A stretch of DNA of 64,000 bases, taken from the NCBI RefSeq assembly GCF_013414195.1, contig NZ_JAATTV010000003.1, positions 1-64,000 of the forward strand, written 5' to 3'. This DNA comes from Psychrobacter sp. BI730 (GTDB lineage: Bacteria; Pseudomonadota; Gammaproteobacteria; Pseudomonadales; Moraxellaceae). Numbering within the stretch: position 1 is the stretch's first letter; every line of letters starts with the position of its first letter. This document shows positions 63,826 to 64,000 of this stretch, piece after piece. Made by a program: the position numbers and the translations under genes. The notes beneath the pieces were generated by a model, which was not told the origin of the DNA, searched no databases, and saw only the letters and a program-made list of their open reading frames with translations.

Positions 63826-64000
63826 ATGCTTCTTAGTTTTATTGCGCGCCATAGCACATTAATTATGCCAGTTTGTGCAATTATGGGCTTTGTTTTTCCA
63901 AACTTATCCAATGCAGTATTGGTATATTTACCCCAAATATTGTTCTTCTTGATGTTTTTTACTTTACTAGGCATTGACCAATATGCACTTTTAAAGCGTA
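63826..64000 (+). CDS. N-terminus of a probable bile-acid:sodium-symporter-family transporter
   Basis: The frame opens at an ATG preceded by AGGAAAGG and runs off the window after 58 residues. What is visible is two hydrophobic helices: LLSFIARHSTLIMPVCAIMG, then VYLPQILFFLMFFTLLGID. A helix pair ending in an LP-x-LLF-x-MMF-x-xGL-x-type segment is typical of the first part of the BASS/arsenite-permease-like (SBF) family. Only a fragment is available, so the family call is tentative. Confidence 0.5.
   Translation, partial: MLLSFIARHSTLIMPVCAIMGFVFPNLSNAVLVYLPQILFFLMFFTLLGIDQYALLKR

Overview
The window looks like the chromosome of a Psychrobacter-type member of the Moraxellaceae (Gammaproteobacteria). 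The evidence is the gene content and order: a capsule-locus end with galU, pgi, a ugd-like gene and a phosphomannomutase as in Acinetobacter; pcnB-folK-panB-panC; ubiG-mupP-yciK; pabC-mltG-tmk; dapA-lipoprotein-purC. Coding DNA is moderately AT-rich, intergenic DNA is AT-rich with many perfect hairpin terminators, and several housekeeping proteins carry long polar disordered tails. The species cannot be fixed from sequence reading alone.

Layout. 1-12.4 kb is the end of a surface-polysaccharide locus. It holds an IS630-type transposase fragment, a sulfate-permease-like SLC13 transporter, APS kinase (cysC) and a DHH phosphoesterase. These are followed by galU, pgi and a UDP-glucose dehydrogenase homologue that lacks the catalytic cysteine, then two glycosyltransferases on the opposite strand and a phosphomannomutase/phosphoglucomutase. 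The sulfate import and activation block beside capsule sugar-nucleotide genes suggests a sulfated polysaccharide. 12.6-24.5 kb is housekeeping: mazG, comEA, pcnB-folK-panB-panC, rapZ, darP, dsbA, ubiG-mupP-yciK and ybiI, followed by a 172-bp MITE with 14-bp inverted ends and an AGTT duplication.

24.7-49.9 kb holds a CobW GTPase, an OmpR regulator with no adjacent sensor kinase, tex, a secreted heptad-repeat protein, a saccharopine-dehydrogenase-like reductase, ytjA, phhB, a desaturase with its ferredoxin-type reductase, ettA, plsB, ybaK, a CHMI-type tautomerase, an acyl-CoA dehydrogenase, a FUSC transporter, aroE, a lipoprotein and pabC.

49.9-52.3 kb is the most interesting segment. A restriction island splits the usually contiguous pabC-mltG-tmk cluster. 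It encodes a full-length DpnI-type endonuclease, which cuts only N6-adenine-methylated GATC, and a DpnD/PcfM-like small protein. It also holds an unknown gene on the other strand and a frameshifted, N-terminally decayed relic of a DpnA-like methyltransferase, a component of the mutually incompatible DpnII system. This looks like a fossil of a DpnI/DpnII cassette exchange at one chromosomal site outside Streptococcus.

52.4-64 kb holds mltG, tmk, a CPA1 antiporter, a DegP/MucD-like protease, a membrane protein related to YkuE phosphoesterases but stripped of metal ligands, dapA, a very short BamC-like lipoprotein, purC and the start of a probable bile-acid:sodium-symporter-family gene. No tRNA, rRNA or CRISPR array was seen.
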